This document shows positions 11,383 to 21,300 of a DNA stretch of 64,000 bases, one piece after another. This stretch comes from Chondrus crispus (Eukaryota > Rhodophyta > Florideophyceae > Gigartinales > Gigartinaceae), in NCBI RefSeq assembly GCF_000350225.1, contig NW_005179026.1, forward strand, positions 434,001 to 498,000, in the 5' to 3' direction. A program made the position numbers and the translations under genes. Each line of letters opens with the position of its first letter. Position 1 is the stretch's first letter. The notes under the pieces are model-generated. The model ran no database searches, was not told where the DNA came from, and was given only the letters and a program-made list of their open reading frames with translations.

Positions 11383-11634
11383 ATGCCGCGGGGACCCCTC
11401 GACGTCACTGCGGCCGCCCCGACCCAGCCCGCGGCGGACGGAGAACCCGAACCCGCTGCTGAGTATGTGGTCGACCATCTGGTCGGTCACCAGGAGAACC
11501 GCACAGGAACCCAGTACAAGGTCCGCTGGTATGGCTACGCCCCAGCGGACGATACCTGGGAACCCGCGGAGGGACTCTCCCAGGCCTTCATAGACCGCTT
11601 CTGGCGCACGCAGGCGGCAGCACGGCACCGCTAA
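11383..11634 (+). CDS. Chromodomain, remnant of an integrase C-terminus
   Basis: An 83-codon ORF whose second half is a clear chromodomain: EYVVDHLVGHQ, then QYKVRWYGY, then TWEPAEGL with the aromatic cage-type residues in order. In chromoviral integrases this module sits at the extreme C-terminus and directs insertion by binding modified histones or similar marks. Here it follows gag after only ~90 bases. A Pro/Ala-rich linker in another frame (11325-11390) resembles the normal linker before the domain, suggesting that pol was deleted between gag and this tail. Whether it is translated is unknown. Confidence 0.75.
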   Translation: MPRGPLDVTAAAPTQPAADGEPEPAAEYVVDHLVGHQENRTGTQYKVRWYGYAPADDTWEPAEGLSQAFIDRFWRTQAAARHR

Positions 11635-11696
11635 CACCGCACTGGGCAACCCAACGCAGGCCGGGAAGATCCCGCGGAGGACCTCCCCCGGGCGGC

Positions 11697-11943
11697 GGCC
11701 AATCGCCACAGACGCACGCAGAACCCCGCGCGCGTCACCGCAAACCCCCGGGCCGGAAGACCCGGCGCAGGAAGGGGCGAGATCGCCACGGGCGCACGCG
11801 GAACCCCGCGTGCGCCACCCCAAACCCCGCACCGGAATACCCGGCGCGAATGGGGGCGAGATCGCGACGAACGCACGCGGAACCCCGCGTGCGCCACCCC
11901 AAACCCCGCACCGGAATACCCGGCGCGGATGGGGGCGACTCCG
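11697..11943 (+). repeat. Three tandem ~79-bp repeats
   Basis: Copies begin near 11697, 11778 and 11857. The last two are almost identical across GCACGCGGAACCCCGCGTGC, itself a hairpin-forming palindrome. GC-rich, in the 3' untranslated part of the LTR element. Confidence 0.8.
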
Positions 11944-12510
11944 CCGAGGGTCTCCTCCAGGTGGCGACCACCCGTTTATGGCGCACGCGGATCCCCTGCG
12001 TGCCACCGCTCGAGCCGTACCGGATGGATCGGCGCGGAGGAAGCTGACCCGCCGACAGGACGACCTGACGCGGCGGTGGTCAAACGGCTTGGCGCCCCGG
12101 TGTATACCCGCTGCTGAGAGACGGAACCCAGCCGCGTAAATACTGTATGGGGACGACCTCTCCGGGGCTCCAGGGCACTGTGGAACACGAGTTGCGCGAG
12201 CGGCATACACCATCCGGCACGCGTGGCCGCTGGGGCACGGGCGGCGGCTCCAAACACGACCGCTTTCGGAGACTGCCCAATCGGAGCTCGTCAAATCACC
12301 AAAAAGCCACCCGCCGAGCGGGAATTCTTGGCATAATGTTCTGGGAAAATAACGCTGAATTTACCGCAAACACCCTGATGGGGATGAGCTCCTCGTGCTG
12401 CGTAGGGACCGGAAACCACCTGCGCAGCACTACGCCGCACCAACCGCGAGGTCGCCCATCGCGGGCCGCCGGGTGCACCGGCCGCCGACACCGACACGAA
12501 AATTCTAGGA

Positions 12511-12630
12511 GACCGGTACCGACCCCTCCTACGATGTCCGCTGGTAGGCTACAACCCAGCGGAATACATATAGGAACTGACCGAAGGCCTCCCGTTAACG
12601 GTAATCTACCGCTCATGGCGTGCACATACT
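12511..12630 (+). pseudogene. Second, decayed chromodomain copy
   Basis: After one missing base at the WYGY position and an in-frame TAG where the TWE Trp would be, the translation reads SYDVRW, GYNPAEYI and ELTEGLPLTVIYRSW. These align block by block with QYKVRWYGY and TWEPAEGLSQAFIDRFW of the intact chromodomain at 11383-11634. The upstream sequence in the same area (about 12370-12500) also looks like old coding sequence. The tail of pol therefore appears to have been present twice in this element's history. Confidence 0.6.
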
Positions 12631-12731
12631 ACTGTGTGCCACCGGCGAACCCGACTGGCTAGACCTGGTGCGGATGGACTCGCTGCACCGTTGGAATGAA
12701 CCAGTTCACCGGTTTTTAATTAAGCCGTCGG

Positions 12732-13760
12732 ATGGGCTACGTTTTCCCCTCCCAAAGGGTGGGAAAAAATCGTAGCCCCCACCCGTTAACGGCATTGTAC
12801 TCCCCGGGTCTGCCCGTGTCCGGAGGTCCCAAGACGGAAAACCCGACTTTGGGAAGGCCCAAGCCGATTTGGAAACCGAAACTGTAAACCGCTGTTTCTG
12901 ATCGTTTTTTACAGTTTCCTTTCGTTTCCAAATTGGGGCCTCCGCGGAAAGTGACAACAGCAGGGCTTACCGACCGGTTTTGGACGAACAGCAGAGCGTA
13001 CCGCCGCTGGGAGCTCCCCACTGACCGCACGGACAGGCTGACGGTCACACACCCCGCTGTCTCGCGGGTGAAAGAGCGCCGATTTTGGAAAAACAGCCAG
13101 CCCTCCGGGGGGGTGGGGGAAAATCGCTTCTTTGGCGCCGGTTTGATGATGCCCGGCGCCGGGGGAAGACGGCCCACCGCAACGGCAAGCCAATCTGGAC
13201 GGTTGAAGGTACAGCGGGTCCGTCCGCTGTACCAGTAAACCCGAGTTCCCGCTCGGTTCTTCAAGGGAACACTGTACGGGAAGAAGGGCTACGATTTCCC
13301 CTCTACAAGGGCGAATAAAAATCGTAGCCCATATCTGAGAACGGTTCCAGACTCCTTAGGTCGTCGCCGACCTGGGAGTATTTGGAAACAGAAACGTGTT
13401 TATGCCGTTTCTGACTGTTTTTTACAGTTTCTCTTGGTCTACAAATAGGAACCGTTCGGGAAAGGGACTACCCTGCGGTTTTCGCTCGTGTTTTGGACGA
13501 CAGAGGTACTGCACGCCCCGGGAAAGGTCTGGGACGTACCGCTGCGGGGCTGGCGGGGGCGTACCCGTGGGGTTTTGGAGGAAATAGAAGAGGAATTCAT
13601 GGAAACATGGCGAGCCCTCCGGGGGATCCTGGAAAAAGGCTTCTTTGCGCCGGTTGCTCGATGCCCGGCGCAGGCAGAAGCCGCCCAATCCAGACGGTGG
13701 CGTACCGCGAAAGGAACCGGGAACAGCAGGAGCGCTGAACTCCTCCGCGCGGGTCGGGAG
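12732..13760 (+). repeat. Two diverged ~540-bp tandem repeats in the 3' UTR, each starting with a hairpin
   Basis: Unit 1 (about 12732-13283) and unit 2 (about 13284-13760) share, in the same order, a hairpin with GGGCTACG/CGTAGCCC arms (12733-12780; 13287-13331), a block around TTTTTTACAGTTTC (12906; 13419), a block around CCCTCCGGGGG (13101; 13615) and a block around GCTTCTTTG...CGGTT...GATGCCCGGCG (13127; 13640). The internal spacing between units is about 515-550 bases. No ORF is conserved between the units, so this is untranslated sequence. Confidence 0.7.
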
Positions 13761-13920
13761 ATGACCGCCGCTGCGGGTGTGCATGCGGGTTTGAGGACCC
13801 GAGAAAGGTACCTACTGTACGGCCGCGTCTCCGCGGCGGACGCATGGTCTCCGTTCGGGATAGAGGACCGTCACAGCTAGCACGGATTTTAGTCCGCCGC
13901 GACGGGGACGTGTCGCGAAG

Positions 13921-13934
13921 TAAGGAAAGGGGTC
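13921..13934 (+). other. Polypurine tract
   Basis: TAAGGAAAGGGG-type purine run immediately before the 3' LTR, the expected plus-strand primer. Confidence 0.65.
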
Positions 13935-14512
13935 TGTAGTACAACGGCGAGAAGGCAATCGCACAACCGCTGCCGCCCCAGGACACAGTATGATGGGCTG
14001 TAAGCGCGAGAAGAACTGTAAGGAGTTATATTCACAGCACACGGCCGGTGCAGAGTACAGTAGTACCCCGCTGGTTACACGTGTAGGATCCCAACGGTAA
14101 GTAATTGGTAATTAGTAGTTAATGGCACAAATTAGCCAACTTAGCAAAGTAGCTGGTATACAGTAAGTAACAGCTACTGTAGCGGGACAGGTGTCCTGGC
14201 GTCCCACTTAGGGGTTAAGACCGGGGGCACCTGCCCCGTTCCAGTAAACGGGAGGCACACTCGCCTCCCTTCCCTTTACGGCTTTTTGCTAACTCCGTCC
14301 GGTTTTATCTCTAAGTCTCAGGCTTCTAACCCGTGACCGGCCGTCCGGATTGAACACCACCGACGGGCTGCGCGTCACCGGCCACGTGAGCCTTCCCTCT
14401 TTTCGAGTCCTTCCGTACGGTTCGCGCTCGCGTGGGTTACCCAGCGTCGCGCGCTCCCTTACCTCTAACCCCCCTCGTTCCGAGTGGTCGGGACGAAGGT
14501 AGTTATACCACA
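13935..14512 (+). repeat. 3' LTR of gag-chromodomain element
   Basis: 578 bp, TGTAGTACAACGG to GGTAGTTATACCACA, nearly identical to the 5' LTR at 8142-8714, followed by GAACT. Confidence 0.93.
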
Positions 14513-15102
14513 GAACTCGACGTCCCTTTGTTTTGGAAATGCAGGTTTTTTCACCTCGCCTTTAAATCGTTGCGCTGCTTGTAGTCGATCCTTTCTGGCG
14601 AGCAGGCCAGAAAGAAGCGCGAAGCCATTTTCAATGCTGCACTGAGGAAGGCCTACAGGGTTGCGAAGAGCAGAAATATGGAGGCCGGAATTCCGGACTC
14701 GGAAGAAGCTGGGTCAGAGCCTTCGCCGAAGATCTCTCGAGTTGATTCAGGTAAAGTTGGGGGGTTTCATCGTCTGGAGAATTCGAGGACGATGCTGATG
14801 CGGCTGCGGATGGCCGGGAAACTACATTAGATCGCGTCACAGAGGAACTCAATAGGTACCTTCAGGGCGAAAAGGTCCGCGCGCGAGACCTTCCTACTCG
14901 TCGGCTACTATCATGGTGGAAAGCCATGTCTCATTTTTATCCAAATTTGAGCGTAGTGGCTCAAAGCATCTTAGGTCATAAAGCATCTTCAGCACAGATT
15001 GAGATATATTTTTGGAATGGCGGGGCGGCTTCTTTCCGGCCAAGGAAGTCGTGTCGATTCTGCATTCGTGGACATGAGTTTGTTTTTGAACGCAAACTTT
15101 GA
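14513..15102 (+). pseudogene. hAT transposase, C-terminal dimerisation part (segment 3 of 3)
   Basis: Coding sequence resumes after the GAACT duplication. It includes QARKKREAIFNAALRKAYR (about 14600-14660) and, after stops, the hAT dimerisation domain at 14830-15020: EELNRYLQ, LLSWWKAMSHFYPNLSVVAQ and KASSAQIE, the W-W-x7-YP-x-L-S pattern of the family. The last frame stops at TGA 15100-15102. Together with segments 1 and 2 this accounts for a full-length transposase spread over 9 kb by two insertions. Most damage is by stops and frameshifts, so the hAT is older than the LTR insertions. Confidence 0.82.
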
Positions 15103-16257
15103 GCAGATACATTCAAGATTACCTGAGTTGTATGCAACGTGGAGCTGTCAAATCCCAAAACAATTTAGGGGCGAACCTTCTGTCGATGATTTACGTAAAA
15201 CGCAGCACAATACAGACGAGGACAGTGAAGAGGAGAGTGACAATGACACGGGGCTTTGGGACTGACGCAAAGGCCTGTCAGTCCGAACCAGATATCGGAG
15301 CTTGTGCTAACAAAATGATGCACCGTGTCTTTTTGCACACACCTAGCCTTGTCATACATTGCATTCCAACCATGAACAGTCTCGACCTCTCCCTTAGAAT
15401 AAACTTCGTTTTCCATCCGAACGATCCAGTAGATCTCAACCACTTCCTACTTCACACACATTTATTCGCAGATGACTTGTATACCATTATCACTCCAAGC
15501 ACGCCTCGGATGCATCGGACGCGGAAGACAGGCACAGAACAGCATGAGCCTCAAAACAAAATGTGTAGACTACTTCGTACTCTGTTAATTGAACACTCAA
15601 CTGCACACGCTACAAGCATCAACAACGCACCGCAACTTGCCTGGTACAATAAAACCAGTCAAGTATCTGTCACTTACAATTTACAATTACGAGAGAAAGA
15701 ACGGGTTTGTTGATCGACAGTGTGGTCCTACCAGGAGAGTTTGCGGGCAGAAGTGGGAGACGTTAGGAGCAGAAAAGAAAGCATGCTCTCGAACAGTAAC
15801 ACAGGGGAGAGTCGTTGAGGCAGTCATTTCTTGAAGACCAGTTGAAAGGCCAAGGGGAGAAGGCAGTACTGGGACGACTGGGTTCGACTGCTGGGTCAAC
15901 GGAAGCAGTCGTTCTGAGACTGGCAGTTTAGTACATTCCCAAGAAGGCGCCAGGGTCGCAACTTCCAGTCAACGGCCCTGGGAAGAAGGGCATGACTGGG
16001 TGAACTGCCAGTTGAAAGATATAATATCAGGCACAGTCATTGAAAAATTGCCAGTTTTCGAGCAGTCATCAGACGCGAGAATTGTATGCTGCGAGGATTG
16101 CATCGGCGAGAGTCTCATTTTGCTTCCACGGTGGGCCACAGTATCTATCGTCCAATGCGAATGAGGAATAAACTGCACGCATCCAGAGGCGTACAGTAGG
16201 GGGGCGTAAGAAACTCTTTCTCCTAAACTTTACACTACTGGGATTACGGAACTCTCT
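15103..16257. other. No gene seen; probable 3' subterminal region of the hAT element
   Basis: From about 15835 to 16080 many copies of GACTG, CAGTC and CCAGTT on both strands mirror a similar cluster at about 5020-5290. hAT elements carry such transposase-binding repeats near both ends. Exact TIRs and the 8-bp duplication were not found. The longest ORF (15099-15713) has no recognisable content. Confidence 0.4.
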
Positions 16258-16470
16258 GATCCCCTCTTGTTTTTATGCATTACAGTACGGCGACAGACCC
16301 GCGAAGAGGGTCTGTAATTGCAACGACATGGTTTCTCTTCGAGGCAAATGTGCGAGGTGGGCAGCTGGACTTCCTCGACACCTCGCAGTCGTGGACACGT
16401 GTTCCCACGTGTATCGGCAGGATTCCCTGATCTCAGGATCTCTCAAGAGACACCAAGGAACACGTCGTCA
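16258..16470 (+). mobile_element. Short LINE derivative (5' end fused to 3' end)
   Basis: Bases 16258-16435 match 44968-45148 almost base for base (start near CTTGTTTTTA, then TACAGTACGGCGACAGACCC through GATTCCCTGATCTCA). Bases 16435-16467 then match the 3' end of the 45-kb LINE fragment (GGATCTCTCAAGAGACACC, 46792-46812). The ~1.6 kb of RT/endonuclease coding sequence between them is missing. The retained part can fold into at least two hairpins (GACAGACCC...GGGTCTGT and GACACGTG...CACGTGT). It has no coding capacity and looks like a SINE-like internal-deletion form. Confidence 0.7.
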
Positions 16471-16784
16471 GTAGTCGGGGTGGGCGAGAAGATGGAACAA
16501 GGGGTACCGTTGAACGGTACCCTTGCGTACCGCTTGTTCCAAGTACCCTTGGGATGGGTACGCAGGACGGGCAGAGGGGAGGAGGTCGTCACGGAAGTGC
16601 GGTAGCAAATGAGGCAGGATATGTGCCTCGCCGTCTCTTCAGAACACTCGTGCTGCGTGACTCGAGGATACCAACACGCTGCGTCTCGCCTATTTTCCTA
16701 CTCACATCCCCATGATCGTCATCAACATACATTGCTCGAGGTCTACTAAACTCTAACTTGGCCACACTGCCTCAGAGCCATCCT
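16471..16784. other. No gene seen
   Basis: Contains a small palindrome, GGTACC(G)TTGAACGGTACC, near 16503-16522. Nothing else recognisable. Confidence 0.4.
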
Positions 16785-16912
16785 CTCGCTTCTGATATTC
16801 TCGCTTTTGATCCTCTCACTTCTGATCCTCTGGCTTCTAACCTTCTCGCTTCTGATCCTCTCGCTTCTGATCCTCTCGCTTCTGGTCCTCTCGCTTCTAA
16901 CCCTCTCGTTTC
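16785..16912 (+). repeat. 15-bp minisatellite
   Basis: About eight copies of a CTCGCTTCTGATCCT-like 15-mer, with variants. It keeps an open frame on both strands, but nothing suggests a real protein. Confidence 0.85.
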
Positions 16913-16913
16913 T

Positions 16914-17580
16914 GAACAAATTTCCCGTCGATTGCAACAATTTCGCATCTTTGTCCTATTCGAGAAACAGCGCCCGAAACTTCTGTCCTCACAAATCTCC
17001 CTTGCATGTCCTCCCACTCTTCTCCCTTCCCAACTTGTACTGTGATCCCCTCTCCCCACCTCCCACACTCGCGTGCTACTGTCCTCCCATCCAGATACCA
17101 CCCACGTCTTCCGTCCCTACTAATCGTAACGCTAGACACCTCACAGTTGTGTTCTGTCAATGCATCGCCCACTTGGGCCCCAGCCTCTACGTCCCACACT
17201 CACACAGTGCTGTCCCTCGATGTAGATACCGCACGTTTGCCGTCTGCACTCACGGCAACGCTGGCTACCTGAACTGCGTGTTCAGTGAACGAGCTGCCGA
17301 CTTGTGCTCCCCTCTCTCTGCATGTCACACCCGCACGCTCTCGTCCTCAGAGCCAGATCCCAAATGTCTTTTGTCTGCACTCATCTCAACGTTACGCACC
17401 CAACCAGTATGTCCACTAAATGCGTGCCCGACTTGTGCCCCCGTCTTAACGTCACGCACTCGCGCAGTGCTGTCCCACGATCCACACACCACCCGTCTTC
17501 TGTCTGCACCCATCGCAACGCTACCTTGTGTCTAGTAAATGCGTTGCCGACTTGTGCCCCCTACCGCGTTCGTACGCGAG
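16914..17580 (-). pseudogene. WD40-repeat protein relic
   Basis: On the minus strand at least three beta-propeller repeats can be read from 17520 down. The first has STARVRDVKTGAQVGHAFSG, then HTGWVRNVEMSADKRHLGSG. After a frame change come GAQVGSSFTEHAVQVASVAVSADGKR, SRDSTV, a TGA, and VWDVEAGAQVGDALTEH. The GH...D/W-D spacing of ~40 residues and the repeated 'GAQVG' are typical of the large WD40 arrays of NACHT/STAND-type or signalling proteins. A frameshift near 17325 and a stop near 17200 break it, and the C-terminal side runs into the minisatellite. The parent gene may be elsewhere; here it is a fragment. Confidence 0.65.
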
Positions 17581-17599
17581 ACCTTGTGCGCTTTTGAGT

Positions 17600-19333
17600 G
17601 ACCCTTTTACCTTTGGAGATCGGTTACACCCATCGGAAGACTACTTTGGTATCTCCCCGCTGGAAATCACAACATCTGACTGCGCTACGAGGGTACTGCC
17701 ATTCGCTGCTTGCATGCTTGGTCCGTTCTAGAAAAATGGGAAATTTTGAGGGCGGAAGTATTTTCTGAAAAAGCAGCGAGCTGGTCTCTCTACAGTTGTC
17801 AAGTTATGGGTCATGGCGAGCTGGTTACAGTGGAAGTCAGTGCAACGTATCGAGCAAGGAAATGTGTAGAGGTGTCAACACGGTATCCGACGCGACGGGC
17901 GTAGTAGGTAGAGGACACTTTTCTGATGAAGAGAGCGTAGCGGCCGAAGGGTAAGGATGGCAAAGATTGGTCAGCACTAATTGCTGGGGCTTCCTCCTCC
18001 CTCTATCCTCTTTTTACTGCTCATTCCTCTTTCTTAAGTATCCGCTTTTCGCTCGAACGCCGGTACTGTTCTACTGCTTTGCTGCTCTAATTCCGTGGTT
18101 GTAGATACATGTTGCACATATCGGATTGCACGTATCGGAACTACCTGTCTGCCCCACCCTCGTCCATCTCGAATTGGGCCGCGTGCCCTTTTGCCGTTCT
18201 CTTGCAATGAGAACAATTGCGCTTGCTTCTCAGACTGTCGCGCTCGTCTGAGGTACTCTATATCCACATGCATTGCCTTAGCTTTCCCCTTCTGTGCAAG
18301 GTGTTGCTGTTGCCTCTTTCCCTGTGACCCTTGGCGCGGTGGTGCTCACTGCTCCCTGGGTCTGCGTTTCTGCTTGCTTGTGTTGGTAAGTGCGTCTTAT
18401 CAACAACCAATTGCTCATCAAACGATGAGCCGTTCTCATGCTTGCTCACTCGAAGATATCCTTTTGGCAGGGCTCGCTGTGAACAGGGGCTGTCACCCAA
18501 TGGATCCAATTCTAACAAGTGTCAAAATCTCTATGGTCTCATTTCACACTGATCAGATTACAACAGTCTAGTGCTCAAGGTTTGCGGCAGTGGAACACAA
18601 GACGGGCGTCACCGTAAGAGCAAAACAGGGTCTTCTTTGAGACTTGTTTGCTCGCAAGATGTGGCACACGCCGCCGTAGTCGCTCGCACATCGTAGGGGA
18701 CGCATTATATATGATCTTTCTGAGCGATATTACGTGCGTCACACGCCTTGAAACGCGCAAGCATGGAGATCGTACCGTGTGTTGTTCAAAGTGGATGAGT
18801 ATGCATCTTCCGTTTCAGCGCTGCACTCGCGGCTCGTGCCGAAGCCGTGGATTTCGCTGTTTCCATGTCTGTCACACGGGTTCCTGTCAGCTCTGGTAAC
18901 CAACGGTCGCAGTATGGCGCTCCACACCAACAAATAGCCCTCTGCAGGGAGGGCAAAGAAAGAGGAGGGTTCGCGCCCAGCACCCAGAACGGCTTACAAA
19001 GTGTATCAGAACGATTCTTCCCTCCCCCTCGCCCTCGTATTGCGTCACACAACTCTCAGCTGAGCGCCACCTCCGTGGACGCCCGTCGGCCCCGTGCCCT
19101 TCAATTACCTTGCTTGCACCGCCATTCCCAGACACATTCCTACTAACGCCATCTGCCGCCGCGTCTCGCCCTCCAGCGTCCACATCCCATCCCTCGCCAC
19201 CCCGTCGCGCGGCGCCCCGCACTGCTAAGCCTGCGCCAGCGCGGCTCGCGAGCAGCGCCCCGCGACCAGCGCACGCTGAATCACACCCAAACCTGGACCT
19301 GCCGTCAGACGTGCCGCCGTCGCCGCCGCGCTA
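17600..19333. other. No gene seen
   Basis: Several ORFs of 60-160 codons on both strands (e.g. 18095-18571 on plus) show no domain, repeat or composition supporting a real gene. 19110-19333 is Pro/Ala/Ser-rich and in the frame leading into the MFS relic, separated from it by a TAG. Confidence 0.4.
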
Positions 19334-19767
19334 GGATGTCGCGGCCACGGTCTTCTGCTTGCTCGTCAACGTGGACTTCTGCGGCGTGATCACCAAGTTC
19401 GAGACCATCGCCACGCCCTTCTTGATGGAGCAGCACCACCTGACGTACGGCACGGCCTCCTTCCGCATCTTCTTCGTCGGGCTGGCGAGGCTGCTGATCT
19501 GCGTGCGTCGCGTACCCCGTCGGGCAGACGGCCGTGCTTGCCCTCTTCTCAAAGGTCCTCGCCGGCCTCCCCGTTGGAACCTGCCTCTGCGTCTTCTCCG
19601 CTAGCGGCTCTGTCGCCAGGGTTGTGTTCGCCATGCTTGTCGGCGTCGTGTGGAGCGGGTGGGGCAGGGAGGCCGTGTTCGGTTTGATCGTCGCGTACAT
19701 GGCTGTCGCGGCGCTCATGGTCGCCGCGACATATGGCAGATTGGAGCACCCTGAGGGATTGTTTTGA
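19334..19767 (+). pseudogene. MFS-type membrane transporter, 3' fragment with frameshift
   Basis: The translation reads like the C-terminal third of a major facilitator protein: CGVITKFETIATPFLMEQ (near 19380), a hydrophobic helix, then after a frame change near 19505 YPVGQTAVLALFSKVLAGLP and VFSASGSVARVVFAMLVGVV, a further hydrophobic helix, and a stop at 19765-19767. MFS proteins carry small solutes across membranes. The first half is missing: upstream is low-complexity sequence with a TAG at 19333. The one-base frameshift and the truncation argue for a dead copy. The substrate cannot be inferred. Confidence 0.6.
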
Positions 19768-20027
19768 GAGTTGGGGGTAGGGGTGAGGACGGTCCGTGGG
19801 GGTGTAGCGTATGTTGTATATAGTGTGTATAAGTTGAGCTTCCCCAAGATGGAGGGGGACCGTTGCCCCCCGTAACAGAGAATGTACAGTGCACGAAGCT
19901 GTAATAAATACACCCATCTACAGCATCAATTATCGCGATTTCTTCGCTCTTTCCCGGGAATGTTCTTGCGTACCACCCTAACAGAACATGAGAAAGCCAT
20001 CAATGAAGATAATAAAATGCTGAGATG

Positions 20028-21300
20028 TACAGTTACGAAGTTATCTTTAAAACCCCGCGCGAAATTGGGATAGATACGCCAAAAATTCCATATAGTACAG
20101 TAACTTCAACGCGCAAAAGTAGAAAGACAAAGCTATAGAAACCATATAAAACAGAGTAACACACCGTCTTCGTCCCCTTTATACATTTCAAGCTCCAATT
20201 TCAACTGCACCGAGGCTCAAAATGCCTCGAGGACCGACTATTACAGACCTTGAAAGGGGCCAGATACTCGCCCTTCACAGGGAGTGTATCTCATACAGAA
20301 AAATCGCAGAGATGGTGAATCGCTCCCTTGGCGCTGTGCAAGTCGTGGTCAGACAAGGCTTTAAACCTAAAGCACCGAAAAAGTGGAAAGGCAACCAAAA
20401 CATTTCCCAGACTCAGCAGAGGGCAATGGTTCCGATGGCTCTACAAGGGGAGGATAGTGCCAGGACGATTCAGGCTGAACTGAATCTGCCTATCGGCAGC
20501 CGACGCGTTCAAAAAATCCTTCGTGCAGTGCCCTATCTGAAGTATAAGAAAATGATAATGGCACCACAGATGACCCCTATTCATAAAGAGAATACGACTA
20601 AGGGGTGCCGCAAATATATAAGTAAGGGAGAAGAAATTTGGAATACTGTCACCTTCAGTGATTGAAAAAGAGTTTAACGGAGACGGACCAGATGGTCTTG
20701 CATCTTACTGGCACGACTTGAGGACGAAAGAGAGGATATTTTCTAAAAGACAGATGGGAACGTTTTCTGTAATGATATGGGGTGCCATCAGCCTCTACGG
20801 TGTATCTCCTCTCATTGTTATGGATGGTCGCCACCATTCAACGAAGTACTGCGATGTTTTAAGAGATGGACTGCTACTGTTCGCGGCGGACCCGTTCGGT
20901 GAGGGTCATAATTGGTTCTTTCAGCAGGACAACGCTTCCATTCATACCTCCAATTTCACTAAGAATTGGCTCTCAGACCACTCTGTCACTACGCGGCCAT
21001 GGCCGCCGAAGTCCCCCGACGTCAATATTATAGATAATGTGTGGGGAATGATGGCTAGGACTGGTTACGCCAGAGGTAGGCATTATGAAAATGTAATTGA
21101 TTTGAAGGTGGCTATAGAGGAGGCGTGGTATACAGTAGCATCAGACCTTTTACTCAAGCTTGACAAAAGCCTACCCCGTCGCATGCATGCAGTGATGGAT
21201 GCTGGCGGCGGTGCGACGAAGTATTAAAAGCTCTTTGGTGTTTTGTGTCATATAGAATTTCGCGTATTTATGTCTATTGCGCGACGTTTTTTATAAATAG
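20028..21300 (+). mobile_element. Tc1/mariner-type transposon, ends approximate
   Basis: The transposase relic at 20222-21227 is flanked by inverted sequence: 20061-20098 (CGCGCGAAATTGGGATAGATACGCC...ATATAG) is similar in reverse complement to 21247-21285 (CATATAGAATTTCGCGTATTT...GCGCG). The left side also has two TACAGTWAC starts (20028 and 20096) of the kind seen at Tc1 ends. The TIRs are imperfect and the TA duplications could not be fixed. Confidence 0.55.
20222..21227 (+). pseudogene. Tc1/mariner transposase broken by one extra base
   Basis: The first ORF (20222-20665) has an N-terminal helix-turn-helix: LERGQILALHRECISYRKIA, then GAVQVVVRQG. It continues into the linker and to TFSD, the first catalytic Asp. 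One surplus T near 20661 then creates a stop. The other frame continues with EKEFNGDGPDG, MGTFSVMIWGAIS, the second Asp in FFQQDNASIHTS, and KSPDVNIIDNVWG to a TAA at 21225-21227. In that last motif the family usually has SPDLNPIENLWG, so the third acidic residue is Asp here (a DDD rather than DDE triad). About 335 codons once the extra base is ignored, a normal length. Apart from the slip it is well preserved. Confidence 0.88.

Larger units (their letters stand above)
8142..14512 (+). mobile_element. Non-autonomous LTR retrotransposon: gag plus chromodomain, no pol
   Basis: Two direct LTRs (8142-8714 and 13935-14512) enclose 5.2 kb. The 5-bp duplication GAACT flanks the element (8137-8141, 14513-14517), and the hAT reading frame is continuous across it. 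Internal order: primer-binding site, gag (8842-11292), chromodomain (11383-11634), ~79-bp tandem repeats, a second decayed chromodomain, two ~540-bp tandem repeats, then a purine tract. Protease, RT, RNase H and integrase are all absent. The LTRs differ at roughly seven bases plus one 5-bp indel, so insertion is fairly recent. Chromodomain tails belong to integrases of Ty3/gypsy chromoviruses, so this is probably a deletion derivative moved by an autonomous relative. Confidence 0.9.

Noticed and set aside
11323..12294. 323-codon minus-strand ORF over the LTR element
   Set aside because: Antisense shadow of the GC-rich tandem repeats and chromodomain region.
15099..15713. 204-codon plus-strand ORF
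   Set aside because: It overlaps the hAT end and continues through subterminal sequence; no domain, biased toward residues expected from composition.
16758..17045. Repeat protein with SDPLA units on the plus strand
   Set aside because: Direct translation of a 15-bp minisatellite; the minus-strand WD40 relic explains the adjacent sequence better.
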